From Desulfovirgula sp. (GTDB lineage Bacteria; Bacillota; Desulfotomaculia; Desulfotomaculales; Desulfovirgulaceae), in NCBI GenBank assembly GCA_020725525.1, contig DYEX01000093.1:1-35510 (forward strand): a DNA stretch of 35,510 nt, in the 5' to 3' direction. This document shows, piece by piece, positions 8,960-19,423 of this stretch; within the stretch, counting starts at the first letter, position 1, and each line of letters starts with the position of its first letter. The notes beneath the pieces were generated by a model. That model was not told the origin of the DNA. It worked only from the letters and a program-made list of their open reading frames with translations, and made no database searches. The position numbers and the translations under genes are program-made.

Positions 8960-8990
8960 ACCCGGCCTTTTAAAGCCGGGTTCTTCTTTT
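8960..8990 (+). terminator. Terminator after lonB
   Basis: Stem acccggc (8960-8966) pairs with gccgggt (8975-8981) and is followed by the T-rich tail ttcttctttt. It separates the forespore lonB transcript from lon. Confidence 0.85.
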
Positions 8991-9088
8991 GCGTGCCACT
9001 TATTACTATGGCAGGATTATCAGGTGTATGTTAAAATAGTGATGTATGTGGCCGGAATGTAGAAATATACCGAGAAGGAGGTGCAGCT

Positions 9089-11524
9089 ATGGAGCCGGTA
9101 GTACGGGTTTTACCATTGCTGCCGTTGAGGGGCATTCTGGTATTTCCCTACATGGTCATCCATCTCGACGTAGGTAGAGAAAAGTCGGTGCAGGCGATTG
9201 AGCAGGCCATGATGAATGACCGGATTATTTTTCTGGCTACCCAGAAGGAAGCCCAGACCGATGATCCTGGCATAGATGACATATACCGGATTGGTAGCGT
9301 GGCCGAGGTCAAACAGCTCCTCAAGTTGCCGGGCGGCACCATCCGGGTTCTGGTAGAAGGTCTTGCCCGGGGCTACATCAGGCGTTACCTGGGGCAGGAG
9401 CCCTTCTTCAAAGTAGAAGTGGAGCAGTATACCGAGGATTTTGTCAAAACCCCCGAGATTGAGGCGCTGATGCGCAGCCTGGTTTACCAGTTTGAGCAAT
9501 ACGTCAAACTATCCAAACGTATCCCGCCGGAAACGGTGGTTTCCGTGGTCAATCTGGAAGAACCGGGGCGGCTGGCCGATATCGTTGCCTCTCACCTGCC
9601 CCTGCGCATAGAGGAAAAACAGCAGGTGCTGGAAGCCGTGGACATTGTCAAGCGGCTGGAGAAGCTGTGTGCCCTGGTGGCCAGGGAACTGGAGATAGTG
9701 GAACTGGAGCGCAAGATCAATATCCGTGTGCGCAAGCAGATGGAGAAAACCCAGAAGGAATACTACCTGCGGGAACAAATGAAGGCCATCCAGCGGGAAC
9801 TGGGAGAAAAGGACGAGCGCGTGGCCGAAGGTGAGGAGTACCGGGAAAAGATTGCCGAAGCCAGGCTGCCCAAGGAAGTGGAGGAAAAGGCCCTCAAGGA
9901 AGTGGAGCGCCTGGAAAAAATGCCTCCCATGGCTGCAGAGTCGGCGGTGATCCGCAATTATCTGGACTGGTTGCTGGCGCTGCCCTGGAGCAAGAGCACC
10001 CGGGACCGGCTGGATATCAAAGCCGCCGAAGCCATCTTAGACGAAGACCATTATGGTCTCACCGAGGTCAAAGAGCGGATCCTGGAATACCTGGCCATCC
10101 GTAAGCTGAATAAGAAGATGAAGGGACCCATCCTGTGCTTCGTCGGCCCGCCGGGTGTAGGAAAGACCTCCCTGGGCCGGTCCATTGCCCGGGCCCTGGA
10201 ACGCAAGTTTGTACGTATTTCCCTGGGCGGTGTGCGGGATGAAGCGGAAATCCGCGGTCACCGGCGCACATACGTGGGGGCGTTGCCGGGCAGGATAATC
10301 CAGGGGATGCGCAACGCCGGTTCAAAAAATCCCGTATTCCTGCTGGATGAAATTGATAAGATGAGCATGGATTTCCGGGGCGATCCTTCGGCGGCCCTGC
10401 TGGAAGTGCTGGATCCGGAGCAGAACAACAGCTTCAGCGACCATTACATTGAAGTACCATTCGACCTTTCCAATGTAATGTTTATTACCACTGCCAATGT
10501 CCAGCACAGTATCCCGCGACCCCTTCTGGACCGTATGGAAGTGATCCAGATTTCCGGTTATACCGAAGAGGAGAAAGTGCAGATTGCCTTAAGGCATCTC
10601 TTGCCCAAGCAGCTGAAAGAACACGGCCTTACCCGTGAGATGTTCAGCGTTTCCGAAAAAGCCATCCGCCGCATTATCCGGGAGTATACCCGGGAAAGCG
10701 GTGTGCGTAACCTGGAACGCCAGATTGCCACCCTTTGCCGCAAGGCTGCCCGCCAGATTGTGGCCGAAGAAACGAAAAAGGTGCGCGTGACGTTGCAAAA
10801 CCTGGAGCAGTTCCTGGGGACGCCCAAGTTCCGCTACGGGGTGGCCGAACAGGAAGATCAGGTGGGTGTGGCCACCGGCCTGGCCTGGACCGAGGTGGGG
10901 GGAGACACCCTGGCCATCGAGGTGACCATTTACCGCGGTTCCGGCCGGCTTACCTTAACGGGTAAACTGGGAGAAGTGATGAAGGAATCCGCCCAGGCGA
11001 GCTACAGCTATGTGCGCAGCCGGGCGGCTCAATTGGGCGTGGATGAGGGAATGTTTGACAAGCACGATATCCACATCCACGTGCCCGAAGGGGCCATTCC
11101 CAAGGACGGGCCTTCGGCGGGCATTACCATGGCCTGTGCCCTGGCTTCGGCCCTCACGGGACGCAAAGTGCGCCATGATGTGGCCATGACCGGGGAGATT
11201 ACCCTGAGGGGTCGCATCTTACCGGTGGGCGGCATCAAAGAGAAGGTACTGGCTGCACACCGGGCGGGTATCACCACGGTGATTTTGCCCAAGGATAACC
11301 GGAAGGAACTGGATGACATCCCGCATAACGTCAGGAATAAAATGCAGTTCATCCAGGTGGAGCACATGGATGAAGTGCTGGAGATAGCGCTTTTAGAAAG
11401 GGAGCAGGAACACGAAGCTACCGAGCTGGGTTCCCCTTCCGGGGAGGTTCCGGAGGTTTCCTACCAGCCAGTGATACCGGTCAAGGAGGATCCATCTGCG
11501 ATCCATGAACATCGTTTCTGCTGA
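9089..11524 (+). CDS. lon: ATP-dependent protease La (LonA)
   Basis: Lon is a cytoplasmic homo-oligomeric AAA+ serine protease that degrades damaged and regulatory proteins. The N-terminal substrate-binding domain ([16 protein letters not shown]) is followed by a coiled coil (about 190-270), Walker [12 protein letters not shown], Walker [10 protein letters not shown], and the protease domain with Ser676 (PKDGPSAG) and Lys719 (GGIKEKV). The 811-residue length is normal, with a roughly 40-residue acidic tail. The start ATG 9089 has a consensus GAAGGAGGTG site. Its last 20 bases overlap engB, so the two are translationally coupled. No HrcA/CIRCE or CtsR operator was seen upstream. Confidence 0.98.
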   Translation: MEPVVRVLPLLPLRGILVFPYMVIHLDVGREKSVQAIEQAMMNDRIIFLATQKEAQTDDPGIDDIYRIGSVAEVKQLLKLPGGTIRVLVEGLARGYIRRYLGQEPFFKVEVEQYTEDFVKTPEIEALMRSLVYQFEQYVKLSKRIPPETVVSVVNLEEPGRLADIVASHLPLRIEEKQQVLEAVDIVKRLEKLCALVARELEIVELERKINIRVRKQMEKTQKEYYLREQMKAIQRELGEKDERVAEGEEYREKIAEARLPKEVEEKALKEVERLEKMPPMAAESAVIRNYLDWLLALPWSKSTRDRLDIKAAEAILDEDHYGLTEVKERILEYLAIRKLNKKMKGPILCFVGPPGVGKTSLGRSIARALERKFVRISLGGVRDEAEIRGHRRTYVGALPGRIIQGMRNAGSKNPVFLLDEIDKMSMDFRGDPSAALLEVLDPEQNNSFSDHYIEVPFDLSNVMFITTANVQHSIPRPLLDRMEVIQISGYTEEEKVQIALRHLLPKQLKEHGLTREMFSVSEKAIRRIIREYTRESGVRNLERQIATLCRKAARQIVAEETKKVRVTLQNLEQFLGTPKFRYGVAEQEDQVGVATGLAWTEVGGDTLAIEVTIYRGSGRLTLTGKLGEVMKESAQASYSYVRSRAAQLGVDEGMFDKHDIHIHVPEGAIPKDGPSAGITMACALASALTGRKVRHDVAMTGEITLRGRILPVGGIKEKVLAAHRAGITTVILPKDNRKELDDIPHNVRNKMQFIQVEHMDEVLEIALLEREQEHEATELGSPSGEVPEVSYQPVIPVKEDPSAIHEHRFC

Positions 11525-12089
11525 GTTTGTCAGAAGTGTAACCGATTTGAACCGGTGCCCGGCCGGGGGCAGGTCCGAGGTAGCCCTGGCCGGGCGTTCC
11601 AATGTGGGCAAGTCATCCCTGTTAAATTGCCTGGTCAACCGCCGGAATTTAGCCGTCACCAGCAATACCCCCGGCAGGACCCGCACCCTTAATTTTTACC
11701 TGATCAACAACCGGTTTTACCTGGTGGACCTGCCCGGGTACGGCTACGCCCGGGTGCCGGAGAAGATGCGGATCAGCTGGGGGCCTTTAATTGAGGGTTA
11801 CCTCTCCCGCCGCCCGGAACTGCGGGGGGTGGTTCAGATTGTGGACCTCCGTCATCCTCCCACCGCCCAGGACGTGCAGCTGTACCAGTGGCTGAAACAC
11901 CATCAGCTGCCCACAGTGGTGGTGGCCACCAAGGCTGACAAGCTTTCCAAAAGCCAGGGCCTGCGGCAGCTGCAAGTAGTCCGGCAGACCCTGGGCTTAG
12001 CCGGGGAGGACCCCCTGATTAAATTTTCCGCCCGCACCCGTGAAGGGCGGGACGAGCTCTGGCGCGTCATCGAGGGATGGATAAGTTGA
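11505..12089 (+). CDS. engB: Ribosome biogenesis GTP-binding protein EngB (YsxC/YihA)
   Basis: EngB is an essential small GTPase needed for 50S ribosomal subunit assembly. All G motifs are present: G1 GRSNVGKSS (30-38), G2 NTPGRTRT, G3 DLPGYGYA, G4 TKADKLSK and G5 SARTREG. The 194-residue length is typical. The start ATG 11505 lies inside the end of lon, with AAGGAGG at 11484-11490. The lon-engB order is conserved in Firmicutes. Confidence 0.97.
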   Translation: MNIVSAEFVRSVTDLNRCPAGGRSEVALAGRSNVGKSSLLNCLVNRRNLAVTSNTPGRTRTLNFYLINNRFYLVDLPGYGYARVPEKMRISWGPLIEGYLSRRPELRGVVQIVDLRHPPTAQDVQLYQWLKHHQLPTVVVATKADKLSKSQGLRQLQVVRQTLGLAGEDPLIKFSARTREGRDELWRVIEGWIS

Positions 12090-12105
12090 GGAATCCGTTC
12101 ATTGC

Positions 12106-12138
12106 AAAAGTCCCGGCTTTTTTTCGGGGCTTTTGTTT
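12106..12138 (+). terminator. Terminator after engB
   Basis: A 10-bp stem with one G-U pair (12106-12115 with 12125-12134) has a T-rich loop and is followed by gttt. The A/T symmetry of the arms means it could also stop the convergent minus-strand gene. Confidence 0.75.
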
Positions 12139-12156
12139 CCCACCGGGAAAACCCGC

Positions 12157-13269
12157 TTAAGGCACGGCGTTGTCCAGAGCGAACGTTAAACGTTCAAACC
12201 AGCGCGGTTTTTTCTTTTCCGGGACGTACTCCACCGTTTCCACGGCTTTTTGGGCAAACTGATTATTGACCATTTGTTCCGGGGGAATGTTCCGGGGTAC
12301 TTCCCGGGATTTATCCAGTAAGTCCATTAAATAATTATACCGCTGGTACGGGATGACCGGGCTGGCGGCCCAGGTTTCCTGGCTCCGGTAGCGCTCAATG
12401 GCCCGCATGAGGAGGTTTTCGTCCATATCCCGCAAATAAGGGGTCACCACCGCGGCGGCCTCGCGGGTGCCGTTATGGGCCAGCCAGAGCTGTGCCTTGT
12501 AGATGGCATTGGTAAAACGCTGCAGGGCGACGGGGTTCTGGCGGATGAACTCCGTCCCGGCCACGTAAACCGCCGCCGGCAGGGGACCTGCTTCTTTACC
12601 CAGGGAAACCACCACCCTGCCCAGCCCCCGGTCTTCCACAATCGAGGCCTGCGGTTCGGGCAGGACGATGAAGTCGCCCGCACCTGCTGAAAAGGCACCT
12701 ATGCGTAAAGACGCAGGGATGTTGGTGTAGAGGGTCACTTCCCGGTAGGGAGCAATGTTATTTTGCCGTAAAAAGCCCTCTAAAAGCACCGTCTCAATGC
12801 TTTCCGGCCGGCCGGCAATCACCGTCTTTTCTTTTAAGCTGGCCCACTCAAAAGGGGTTATTGCTTCCCTGGCCAGCAGAAAATGGCTGTCCCGCCGGGT
12901 GAGGGCGGCAAAGGCAACCGCATCGGCTATACCCTCTGCCCGGCTGTAGATGGCCTGTTCCAGGCCAACCAGGGCTATGTCGGCCCGGCCGTTGACCAGG
13001 GCGGTGAGCAATGTTTGTTCCGTGGCCGTATTTTCTAGACGCACTTCCAGTCCCTGCTCCTTGAAAAATCCCAGGGCCAGGGCAACGTACTGGGGCAGGT
13101 GATAAACCGAGCGCGGCCCTTCCATCAGCCGGATGGTTCTGGTTTCCGGTTGGGGTTGGCTCAACCTTTTAATAATTAGGGAACCCGCAGCCAGGATCAG
13201 GCTTAAAATCAGTAAGAGTACCAGCAACAGCCTGGGCCTGCCCACTTTATAACACCCCCAAATCTCCAT
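12157..13269 (-). CDS. NMT1/THI5-like ABC transporter substrate-binding protein, orphan
   Basis: This is a periplasmic-binding-protein fold of the SsuA/ThiY/NMT1 group. Features include an N-terminal hydrophobic anchor (about residues 13-33), the family opening VYHLPQYVALALGFFKEQGLEV, and NGRADIALVGLEQAI and PVALQRFTNAIYKAQLWL farther on. Such proteins bind sulfonates, thiamine precursors, nitrate or related compounds for an ABC importer. No lipobox cysteine follows the hydrophobic segment, so it is probably held by an uncleaved signal anchor. No permease or ATPase gene adjoins it: engB converges on one side and valS diverges on the other. The ligand is unknown. The start ATG 13269 has AAGGAG 12 bases upstream. 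Confidence 0.8.
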   Translation of the reverse strand: MEIWGCYKVGRPRLLLVLLLILSLILAAGSLIIKRLSQPQPETRTIRLMEGPRSVYHLPQYVALALGFFKEQGLEVRLENTATEQTLLTALVNGRADIALVGLEQAIYSRAEGIADAVAFAALTRRDSHFLLAREAITPFEWASLKEKTVIAGRPESIETVLLEGFLRQNNIAPYREVTLYTNIPASLRIGAFSAGAGDFIVLPEPQASIVEDRGLGRVVVSLGKEAGPLPAAVYVAGTEFIRQNPVALQRFTNAIYKAQLWLAHNGTREAAAVVTPYLRDMDENLLMRAIERYRSQETWAASPVIPYQRYNYLMDLLDKSREVPRNIPPEQMVNNQFAQKAVETVEYVPEKKKPRWFERLTFALDNAVP

Positions 13270-13342
13270 GACCTCGTTTTTCTCCTTATTAATTATTTCT
13301 ATTTGGTTATTAGCATTTCATGCCAGGAATTTGTCCCGAAGG

Positions 13343-13371
13343 TTGCCAAAGTGCGGGGATCACATTATAAT
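13343..13371 (+). promoter_or_regulatory. Sigma-A promoter of valS
   Basis: TTGCCA (13343-13348) and a consensus TATAAT (13366-13371) are 17 bases apart, only about 30 bases before the valS start. The short leader leaves no room for a T-box element. Confidence 0.8.
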
Positions 13372-13400
13372 GTTCACAGATTACAGGGAGGAGAGGCATT

Positions 13401-16049
13401 ATGGCGCAATTTGATATGCCCACTACTTATGATCCCCGGGCAGTGGAAGAAAAGTGGTACCGCTACTGGGAGGAAAATAAATTCTTTCATGCGGAGGTAA
13501 ATACTGCCCAAAAACCCTTTTCCATTGTCATGCCCCCACCCAATGTCACCGGGCAGCTGCACATGGGGCACGCCCTGGATAATACTTTACAGGACATTCT
13601 CACCCGCTGGCGCCGCATGCAGGGCTACAACACCCTGTGGCTTCCCGGCACCGACCATGCCGGTATTGCCACCCAGGCCAGGGTGGAAGAACAGCTGGCC
13701 AGAGAGGGCAAAAGCAAATATGACCTGGGCCGGGAAAAATTTTTAGAGCGGGTGTGGGCCTGGAAGGAACAGTACGGCGGGCGCATAACACACCAGCTGC
13801 GCCGCCTGGGGGCTTCCTGCGACTGGGACCGGGAGCGCTTTACCATGGACGAGGGGTGTTCCGGGGCGGTCAAAGAGGTTTTCCTGCGGCTTTACGAACA
13901 GGGCCTCATCTACCGGGATTATTACATCGTCAACTGGTGCCCCCGCTGCCACACCACCATTTCCGACATTGAAGTGGAGCACCTGGACAAGCCCGGGCAG
14001 CTCTATTACATCAAATACCCCACCAGGGACGGCAGAGATGCCATTACCGTGGCCACCACCCGGCCGGAAACCATGCTGGGGGACGTGGCCGTGGCCGTTC
14101 ATCCCGGGGACGAACGCTACCGGCACCTGGTGGGCAAAACCCTGGTCCTGCCCCTTTTGGGCCGGGAAATGCCCGTCATTGCCGATGAATATGTGGATCC
14201 CTCTTTTGGCACCGGGGCGGTGAAGATTACCCCCGCCCACGACCCCAACGACTTTGAGGTGGGGCGGCGGCACAACCTGCCCCAGGTGCGGGTGATCAAC
14301 AAGGACGCAGTGATGGATGAAGAAGCCGGCCCTTACCGGGGCCTGGACCGCTGGGAGTGCCGCAAAAGGATCATCAAGGATTTAAAAGAGCAGGGTTACC
14401 TGGTCAAAGTGGAAGATCACAGCCACGCCGTGGGACACTGTTACCGCTGCAGCACGGTCATTGAACCCATGCTGTCCCGCCAGTGGTTTGTGCGCATGAA
14501 ACCCCTGGCCGAACCGGCCATCCAGGCGGTAAAGGAAGGACGCATCCGCTTCGTGCCGGAACGCTTCACGAAAATTTACCTGAACTGGATGGAAAACATC
14601 CGGGACTGGTGCATTTCCCGGCAGCTCTGGTGGGGACACCGCATCCCGGTGTGGTATTGCCAGGAGTGTGAGGAGGCCATCGCGGCCAAGGAACCGCCCC
14701 GGAAATGCACCCGCTGCGGCTCAAGCCGGCTGGAGCAGGATCCCGACGTGCTGGATACCTGGTTTTCCTCGGCCCTGTGGCCTTTTTCCACCATGGGCTG
14801 GCCGGAAAAGACGCCGGAGCTGGAATACTATTATCCCACTTCCGTGCTGGTGACGGGCCGGGACATCATCTTCTTCTGGGTGGCCCGGATGATTGTGAGC
14901 GGCCTCCATTTCATGCGGGAAGTGCCTTTCCGGGAAGTGTTCATCCACGGCCTGGTGCTGGACGCCCTGGGGCGCAAGATGAGCAAGTCCCTGGGCAACG
15001 GGGTGGACCCCATTGACGTGATTGAAAGCCACGGCGCGGACAGCCTGCGCTTCATGCTGGTTACCGGGAACACGCCCGGCAATGACCTGCGCTTTCACTT
15101 TGAGCGCCTGGAGGGGGCAAGGAACTTTGCCAACAAGATCTGGAATGCTTCCCGCTTTGCCCTGATGAACCTGGCGGATTACGACCCGGCCTCGGCCCCG
15201 GGAAGGGAAGCGCATACCCTGGCCGACCGCTGGATATTAAGCCGCTACCAGGCCTGCGTCCAGGAAGTGACCAGGTTCCTGGAATCCTATGAGCTGGGAG
15301 AAGCAGCCCGGGTCATCTACGAATTCATCTGGGATGAGTTCTGTGACTGGTATATCGAGCTGGTCAAGCCCCGGCTTTACCGTGCGCAGGACGGCAGAGA
15401 CCGGGCCTGTGCCCAGGATGTGCTGGCCCGGGTGCTGCGGGGAGCCATGGAGCTGCTCCACCCCTTTATGCCCTTCATTACCGAAGAAATCTGGCAGCGC
15501 CTGCCCCACCAGGGGCGCACCATTATGCAGGCCCCCTGGCCGGTTTATCAGCCGGAGCTGCGGGATGAAAGGGCCGAGGCCGAAATGGCCGTGCTCATGG
15601 AGGTAATCCGGTCCGTCCGGCACATCAGGAGCGAAATGAACGTACCCCCGGGCAAGACGGCCGGTGCAATTCTGGTGGTAACGGACCCGGATACCCGGGA
15701 TTTGATCCAGAAGTGGCCCGGTTACATCGAGGGGCTGGCCCGCTGCCGGGTACAGGTGAAACATGAACTGGATCAGGTTCCTCCGCAGGCCGCCCACGGG
15801 GTGGCCCGGGGGGTGGAAATTTATGTGCCCCTGGCCGGGCTCATCGACATTGACCGGGAGCTGGCCCGCCTGAAAAAGGAACTGGCCGCAGTGGAAAAGG
15901 ATCTTAAGAGAGTGCAGGGCAAGCTGGGGAACGAAAGTTTCCTGGCCAAAGCGCCGGCGGAAGTGGTGGAAAAGGAACGGGCCAGAGAAGCGGAGCTGGC
16001 GGGCAAAGCAGCCGCCATCCGGGAAAGGCTGGCAATGCTCGGGGGATAA
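13401..16049 (+). CDS. valS: Valyl-tRNA synthetase
   Basis: A class I aminoacyl-tRNA synthetase that charges tRNA-Val and edits mischarged threonine. The HIGH motif is HMGH in [14 protein letters not shown] (about residues 44-57). The CP1 editing domain includes [22 protein letters not shown] lies near residue 526 ([11 protein letters not shown]). Several Cys pairs (CPRC, CYRC, CQEC, CTRC) suggest zinc knuckles. The anticodon-binding domain is followed by the C-terminal coiled coil ([17 protein letters not shown]). The length (882) is typical of bacterial ValRS. The start has GGGAGGAGAGG upstream. It precedes folC, a common Firmicute order. Confidence 0.98.
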   Translation: MAQFDMPTTYDPRAVEEKWYRYWEENKFFHAEVNTAQKPFSIVMPPPNVTGQLHMGHALDNTLQDILTRWRRMQGYNTLWLPGTDHAGIATQARVEEQLAREGKSKYDLGREKFLERVWAWKEQYGGRITHQLRRLGASCDWDRERFTMDEGCSGAVKEVFLRLYEQGLIYRDYYIVNWCPRCHTTISDIEVEHLDKPGQLYYIKYPTRDGRDAITVATTRPETMLGDVAVAVHPGDERYRHLVGKTLVLPLLGREMPVIADEYVDPSFGTGAVKITPAHDPNDFEVGRRHNLPQVRVINKDAVMDEEAGPYRGLDRWECRKRIIKDLKEQGYLVKVEDHSHAVGHCYRCSTVIEPMLSRQWFVRMKPLAEPAIQAVKEGRIRFVPERFTKIYLNWMENIRDWCISRQLWWGHRIPVWYCQECEEAIAAKEPPRKCTRCGSSRLEQDPDVLDTWFSSALWPFSTMGWPEKTPELEYYYPTSVLVTGRDIIFFWVARMIVSGLHFMREVPFREVFIHGLVLDALGRKMSKSLGNGVDPIDVIESHGADSLRFMLVTGNTPGNDLRFHFERLEGARNFANKIWNASRFALMNLADYDPASAPGREAHTLADRWILSRYQACVQEVTRFLESYELGEAARVIYEFIWDEFCDWYIELVKPRLYRAQDGRDRACAQDVLARVLRGAMELLHPFMPFITEEIWQRLPHQGRTIMQAPWPVYQPELRDERAEAEMAVLMEVIRSVRHIRSEMNVPPGKTAGAILVVTDPDTRDLIQKWPGYIEGLARCRVQVKHELDQVPPQAAHGVARGVEIYVPLAGLIDIDRELARLKKELAAVEKDLKRVQGKLGNESFLAKAPAEVVEKERAREAELAGKAAAIRERLAMLGG

Positions 16050-16154
16050 GTTTAGTTGATACCTCCGGTTTTATGAATACCTGGTATGCCAGTGAGTGCT
16101 GGGTCCAAAGCGAACGACTTGCATAAAGCACGTTCTTTGTTTGAGGTGACAGCG

Positions 16155-17600
16155 GTGCAATACGATGAAGCCATGAGTTACCTGCAGAACCTGACCAAAT
16201 TCGGCATAAATTTCGGCCTGGGGCGAATAAAGGAGCTGTTGCGCCGGCTGGGGGATCCCCAGGAAAAGCTCAAAGTGGTGCATATCGGGGGGACCAACGG
16301 CAAGGGTTCCACCACCGCCATGGTGGCTTCCGTGCTCACTGCTGCCGGCTATCGTACGGGCACCTTTACCTCACCCCACCTGCATTCCTATACGGAACGG
16401 TACCAGATTGACGGAGTCCAAATCTCCCGCCGGCGGGTGGCTTCCCTGATCAGCCAGCTAAAACCCCACCTGGAAGCCATGGTGGAAGAGGGTTTTGAGC
16501 ATCCCACCGAGTTTGAGGTCAGCACGGCCATGGCCTTCAAGTATTTTTACGAAGAAGGGGTGGATTTTTTAATTCTGGAGGTAGGGCTGGGAGGGGCCAT
16601 TGATTCCACCAATGTGGTGGAAAAACCCCTGGTAACGGTAATTACCAACGTGGCCATGGACCACATGGATTACCTGGGCCATACCATCCGGGAGATTGCC
16701 ACCGTCAAGGCCGGAATTATCAAGCCCGGGGTGCCCCTGGTGACGGCCTGCCGGGGGGAAGCCCTGGAAGTGATGGAGCAGTTTTGCCGCGAGAAGGGTT
16801 CACCCATGGTACTGGTGGAGAGTGTTTCTCCTGAAGGTTCTATTCCTGCGGTACCGGCCGTTGATGCAGGGCGGGGAAAAACCGGCGGAAGGGAAAATCA
16901 GGTGGTAGGGTCGGGCGGCCGGGTGGACCGTAAGAACGAGGAGGGGGCATATAGAACCGTTTTCTGGGAAGCAACCGCCGGCGGGTTTGATCTGGGAGGG
17001 CAGTATCTGGCCGTACGTGGCCTGCGCCGGACCTACCGGGATCTCTTTATCCCCCTGCTGGGGCAGCACCAGCTGGTAAATGCCGCCGGGGCGGTGGCGG
17101 TGGTGGAACTGCTTGTGGAGCAGGGGTATACCATTCCGGAGGAAGCCCTGTACGGGGGGCTGGCTGCCGTCCGCTGGCCGGCCCGGCTGGAAGTTATCTC
17201 CCGGGAGCCCCTGGTGCTCCTTGACGGTGCCCATAACTACGATGGTGCCTGCAGCCTGGCTAAAGCACTGGACGATTACTTTCCCGGCAGGCAGGTGGTG
17301 CTGGTCATCGGCATGCTCGGGGATAAGGAGCGGGGCCGGGTGGTGGCCGAACTGGCTTCCCGGGCCCGGGCAGTGGTGGTTACCCGGCCCAACAGTCCCC
17401 GGGCCGGTGACTGGCAGGATCTGGCCTGCGAGGCCAGGAAATATGTACCCGAGGTTTATACCATTGAGTCCGTTTCCGGGGCTGTGAAACAGGCCTTGTC
17501 CCTGGTTCGCCCCGGTGAAATGGTCTGTATTACCGGATCACTGTATATGGTGGCGGAAGCCCGGGAAGTGCTCATCCAGGAAGCAGGCACAAAAGAATGA
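16155..17600 (+). CDS. folC: Bifunctional folylpolyglutamate synthase/dihydrofolate synthase
   Basis: FolC adds glutamate to dihydropteroate and to folates using ATP. The Mur-ligase-like P-loop HIGGTNGKGSTT is at residues 43-54. TSPHLHSYTERYQIDG, LEVGLGGAIDSTNVV and LLDGAHNYDGA follow. The frame extends to ATG 16086, but GAGGTG at 16143-16148 sits 6 bases before GTG 16155, and the family alignment begins there (VQYDEAMSYLQ). Length is 481, longer than the usual roughly 430: about 45 residues (228-275) rich in Gly, Arg and charged residues are inserted before the C-terminal domain. It is probably cotranscribed with valS. Confidence 0.95.
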   Translation: MQYDEAMSYLQNLTKFGINFGLGRIKELLRRLGDPQEKLKVVHIGGTNGKGSTTAMVASVLTAAGYRTGTFTSPHLHSYTERYQIDGVQISRRRVASLISQLKPHLEAMVEEGFEHPTEFEVSTAMAFKYFYEEGVDFLILEVGLGGAIDSTNVVEKPLVTVITNVAMDHMDYLGHTIREIATVKAGIIKPGVPLVTACRGEALEVMEQFCREKGSPMVLVESVSPEGSIPAVPAVDAGRGKTGGRENQVVGSGGRVDRKNEEGAYRTVFWEATAGGFDLGGQYLAVRGLRRTYRDLFIPLLGQHQLVNAAGAVAVVELLVEQGYTIPEEALYGGLAAVRWPARLEVISREPLVLLDGAHNYDGACSLAKALDDYFPGRQVVLVIGMLGDKERGRVVAELASRARAVVVTRPNSPRAGDWQDLACEARKYVPEVYTIESVSGAVKQALSLVRPGEMVCITGSLYMVAEAREVLIQEAGTKE

Positions 17601-17639
17601 GTGGAGGCGGATGATTATTTTAGGGTGGAATCTCAGTGG

Positions 17640-17668
17640 AAGCACCGGATAAGCCGGTGCTTTTTAAA
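17640..17668 (+). terminator. Terminator after folC
   Basis: An 8-bp stem agcaccgg (17641-17648) with ccggtgct (17654-17661) is followed by ttttaaatt. It closes the valS-folC transcript just ahead of the gerA promoter. Confidence 0.85.
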
Positions 17669-17679
17669 TTGGCACTGCT

Positions 17680-17709
17680 GGATAAAACCCCCCCCGCTGA
17701 CCCATAATA
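17680..17709 (+). promoter_or_regulatory. Sigma-G-like (late forespore) promoter of the gerA operon
   Basis: GGATA (17680-17684) and CATAATA (17703-17709) are separated by 18 bases, matching the sigma-G pattern (GHATR, 18 bases, CATnnTA) at all but one -35 base. Germination receptor operons are classic sigma-G targets. Transcription would start near 17716. Confidence 0.6.
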
Positions 17710-17782
17710 CCATTCTGAAGGGATGAAGGAAGAAATCTTTTGCCTTGCGGGGGTGTTTGCTCTGGTCAGAGTTTTAAAAAAG

Positions 17783-19423
17783 ATGTCCCGGTTTTTGCCC
17801 AAAAGAAACAAAAAATCCGGGTCCCTGCGGGACAGCCTGGGCCAGTGGGAACAATCCTGCGAAGCCGGGGAATTGAAAAATATACCCATCAGGTCCCGGT
17901 TAGAGGATAATGTGGCCCTGTTAAAACAGATCCTGGGACATAGCAGCGATGTAGTCATCCGGGAGATCCAGCTGGGAGTTGACGGGCGTACTCCGGGGGT
18001 TGTTGTTTATGTCGATGGCCTGACGGATAAGGGTACGGTCAACGATACCCTGATCAAGGGGTTGACCCTGGAGTCCCGCATGGCCGGCCTGGGAGGGAAG
18101 GCCGCCGGGGATTTGTTCACCCTGGTCAGGAATTTTATGATCAACGTAGGTGGGGTAAAAGAGGCCACCGACTTTTTCGGGCTCCTGGACGGGATTTTAT
18201 ATGGTGACGCGGCCGTTCTGGTTGAAGGAGAAGCAACGGCCTTTCTGGTCAGCGCCAGCGGCTGGCCGGTGCGGAGCATTGAGGAGCCGACCGGTGAGGG
18301 CCTGGTGCGGGGGCCCCGGGAAGGGTTTACGGAGCTGCTCCGGACCAATACCTCCCTCATCCGGCGGCGACTGCGCAGCCCCAACCTGGTGGTGGAGAGG
18401 AGCAGCCTGGGGGAGCGCACCCGCACTCCGGTAGAGATAGTTTATCTCAAAGGACTGGCCGATCCGCAGCTGGTGCAGGAGGTAAAAGCGCGCCTTTCCC
18501 GCATTAAGGTGGACGCCGTCCTGGAAAGCGGGAACATCGAGGAACTGATCGAGGATGACCCCTACTCTCCCTTCCCCCAGGTGTTCCGCACCGAGCGCCC
18601 CGACCGGGTGGTCAGCATGCTTTTAGACGGGCGCCTGGCCATTATCACCGACGGTACCCCTTTTGTACTGGTGGTGCCGGCGGAGTTTACCGTTTTCATG
18701 CAGTCTTCAGAAGACTATTATGAGCGCTTCTTCCTGGCTACTGCCGTACGCTGGATGCGTTATGTCGCTTTTATTTCTTCGTTAACTTTACCTTCGCTTT
18801 ATATTGCAGTTACCACCTTTCACCAGGAAATGATTCCCACCCGGTTGTTGATCAGCATTGCCGCTTCCCGGGAAGGGGTGCCCTTTCCGGCCTTTGTAGA
18901 AGCATTTTTGATGGAATTTACCTTTGAAGCCCTGCGGGAAGCCGGTATCCGCCTGCCCCGCAACGTGGGCCAGGCGGTAAGCATTGTGGGCGCCCTGGTG
19001 ATTGGCCAGGCGGCTGTATCGGCCGGGATTGTTTCCAGCCTTATGGTTATTGTCGTGGCCTTAACCGGTATCGGGTCTTTTGTTGCCCCGGTATACAGCC
19101 TGGCCATCACCATGCGCCTGTTGCGCTTTCCCATGATGGCCCTGGCAGCCACCCTGGGAATCTTCGGCATAATGATCGGGTTGCTGGCCATCCTGGTGCA
19201 CATGGCTTCTTTACGTTCCTTCGGCATCCCTTACCTGGCCCCTCTGGCTCCCCTGCACACGGCGGATCTGAAAGACGTGTTGATACGCTCGCCCATATGG
19301 GCCATGGATAACCGTCCGACGGAGCTGGCCAGGGACGATCCCATACGCCAGGGCCGGAATTTAAAACCCACACCACCAGAGCCGAAAGGGCAAAAGGGGG
19401 GCGGCGGTGGGCAGAGAGTGTAG
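17783..19423 (+). CDS. gerA: Spore germination protein, GerA family
   Basis: This is the A subunit of a nutrient germinant receptor in the spore inner membrane. The soluble N-terminal domain (VALLKQILGHSSDVVIREIQ, DGLTDKGTVNDTLIKGL) is followed by FPQVFRTERPDRVVSMLLDGRLAIITDGTPFVL and the hydrophobic C-terminal domain (YVAFISSLTLPSLYIAVTTFHQEMIPTRLLISIA through RSFGIPYLAPLAPL). The frame is open to ATG 17723, but that codon is only about 7 bases from the predicted start of transcription and lacks a spaced ribosome binding site, so ATG 17783 (546 residues) is preferred; the choice is uncertain. The C-terminal Pro/Gly tail overlaps the gerC start by 17 bases. Confidence 0.92.
   Translation: MSRFLPKRNKKSGSLRDSLGQWEQSCEAGELKNIPIRSRLEDNVALLKQILGHSSDVVIREIQLGVDGRTPGVVVYVDGLTDKGTVNDTLIKGLTLESRMAGLGGKAAGDLFTLVRNFMINVGGVKEATDFFGLLDGILYGDAAVLVEGEATAFLVSASGWPVRSIEEPTGEGLVRGPREGFTELLRTNTSLIRRRLRSPNLVVERSSLGERTRTPVEIVYLKGLADPQLVQEVKARLSRIKVDAVLESGNIEELIEDDPYSPFPQVFRTERPDRVVSMLLDGRLAIITDGTPFVLVVPAEFTVFMQSSEDYYERFFLATAVRWMRYVAFISSLTLPSLYIAVTTFHQEMIPTRLLISIAASREGVPFPAFVEAFLMEFTFEALREAGIRLPRNVGQAVSIVGALVIGQAAVSAGIVSSLMVIVVALTGIGSFVAPVYSLAITMRLLRFPMMALAATLGIFGIMIGLLAILVHMASLRSFGIPYLAPLAPLHTADLKDVLIRSPIWAMDNRPTELARDDPIRQGRNLKPTPPEPKGQKGGGGGQRV

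Noticed and set aside
17622-17668. T-box-like sequence (agggtggaatctcag) followed by a terminator after folC
   Set aside because: The match to the T-box core is partial, no specifier stem precedes it because the upstream sequence is folC coding, and the next gene is a germination gene. It is probably chance.
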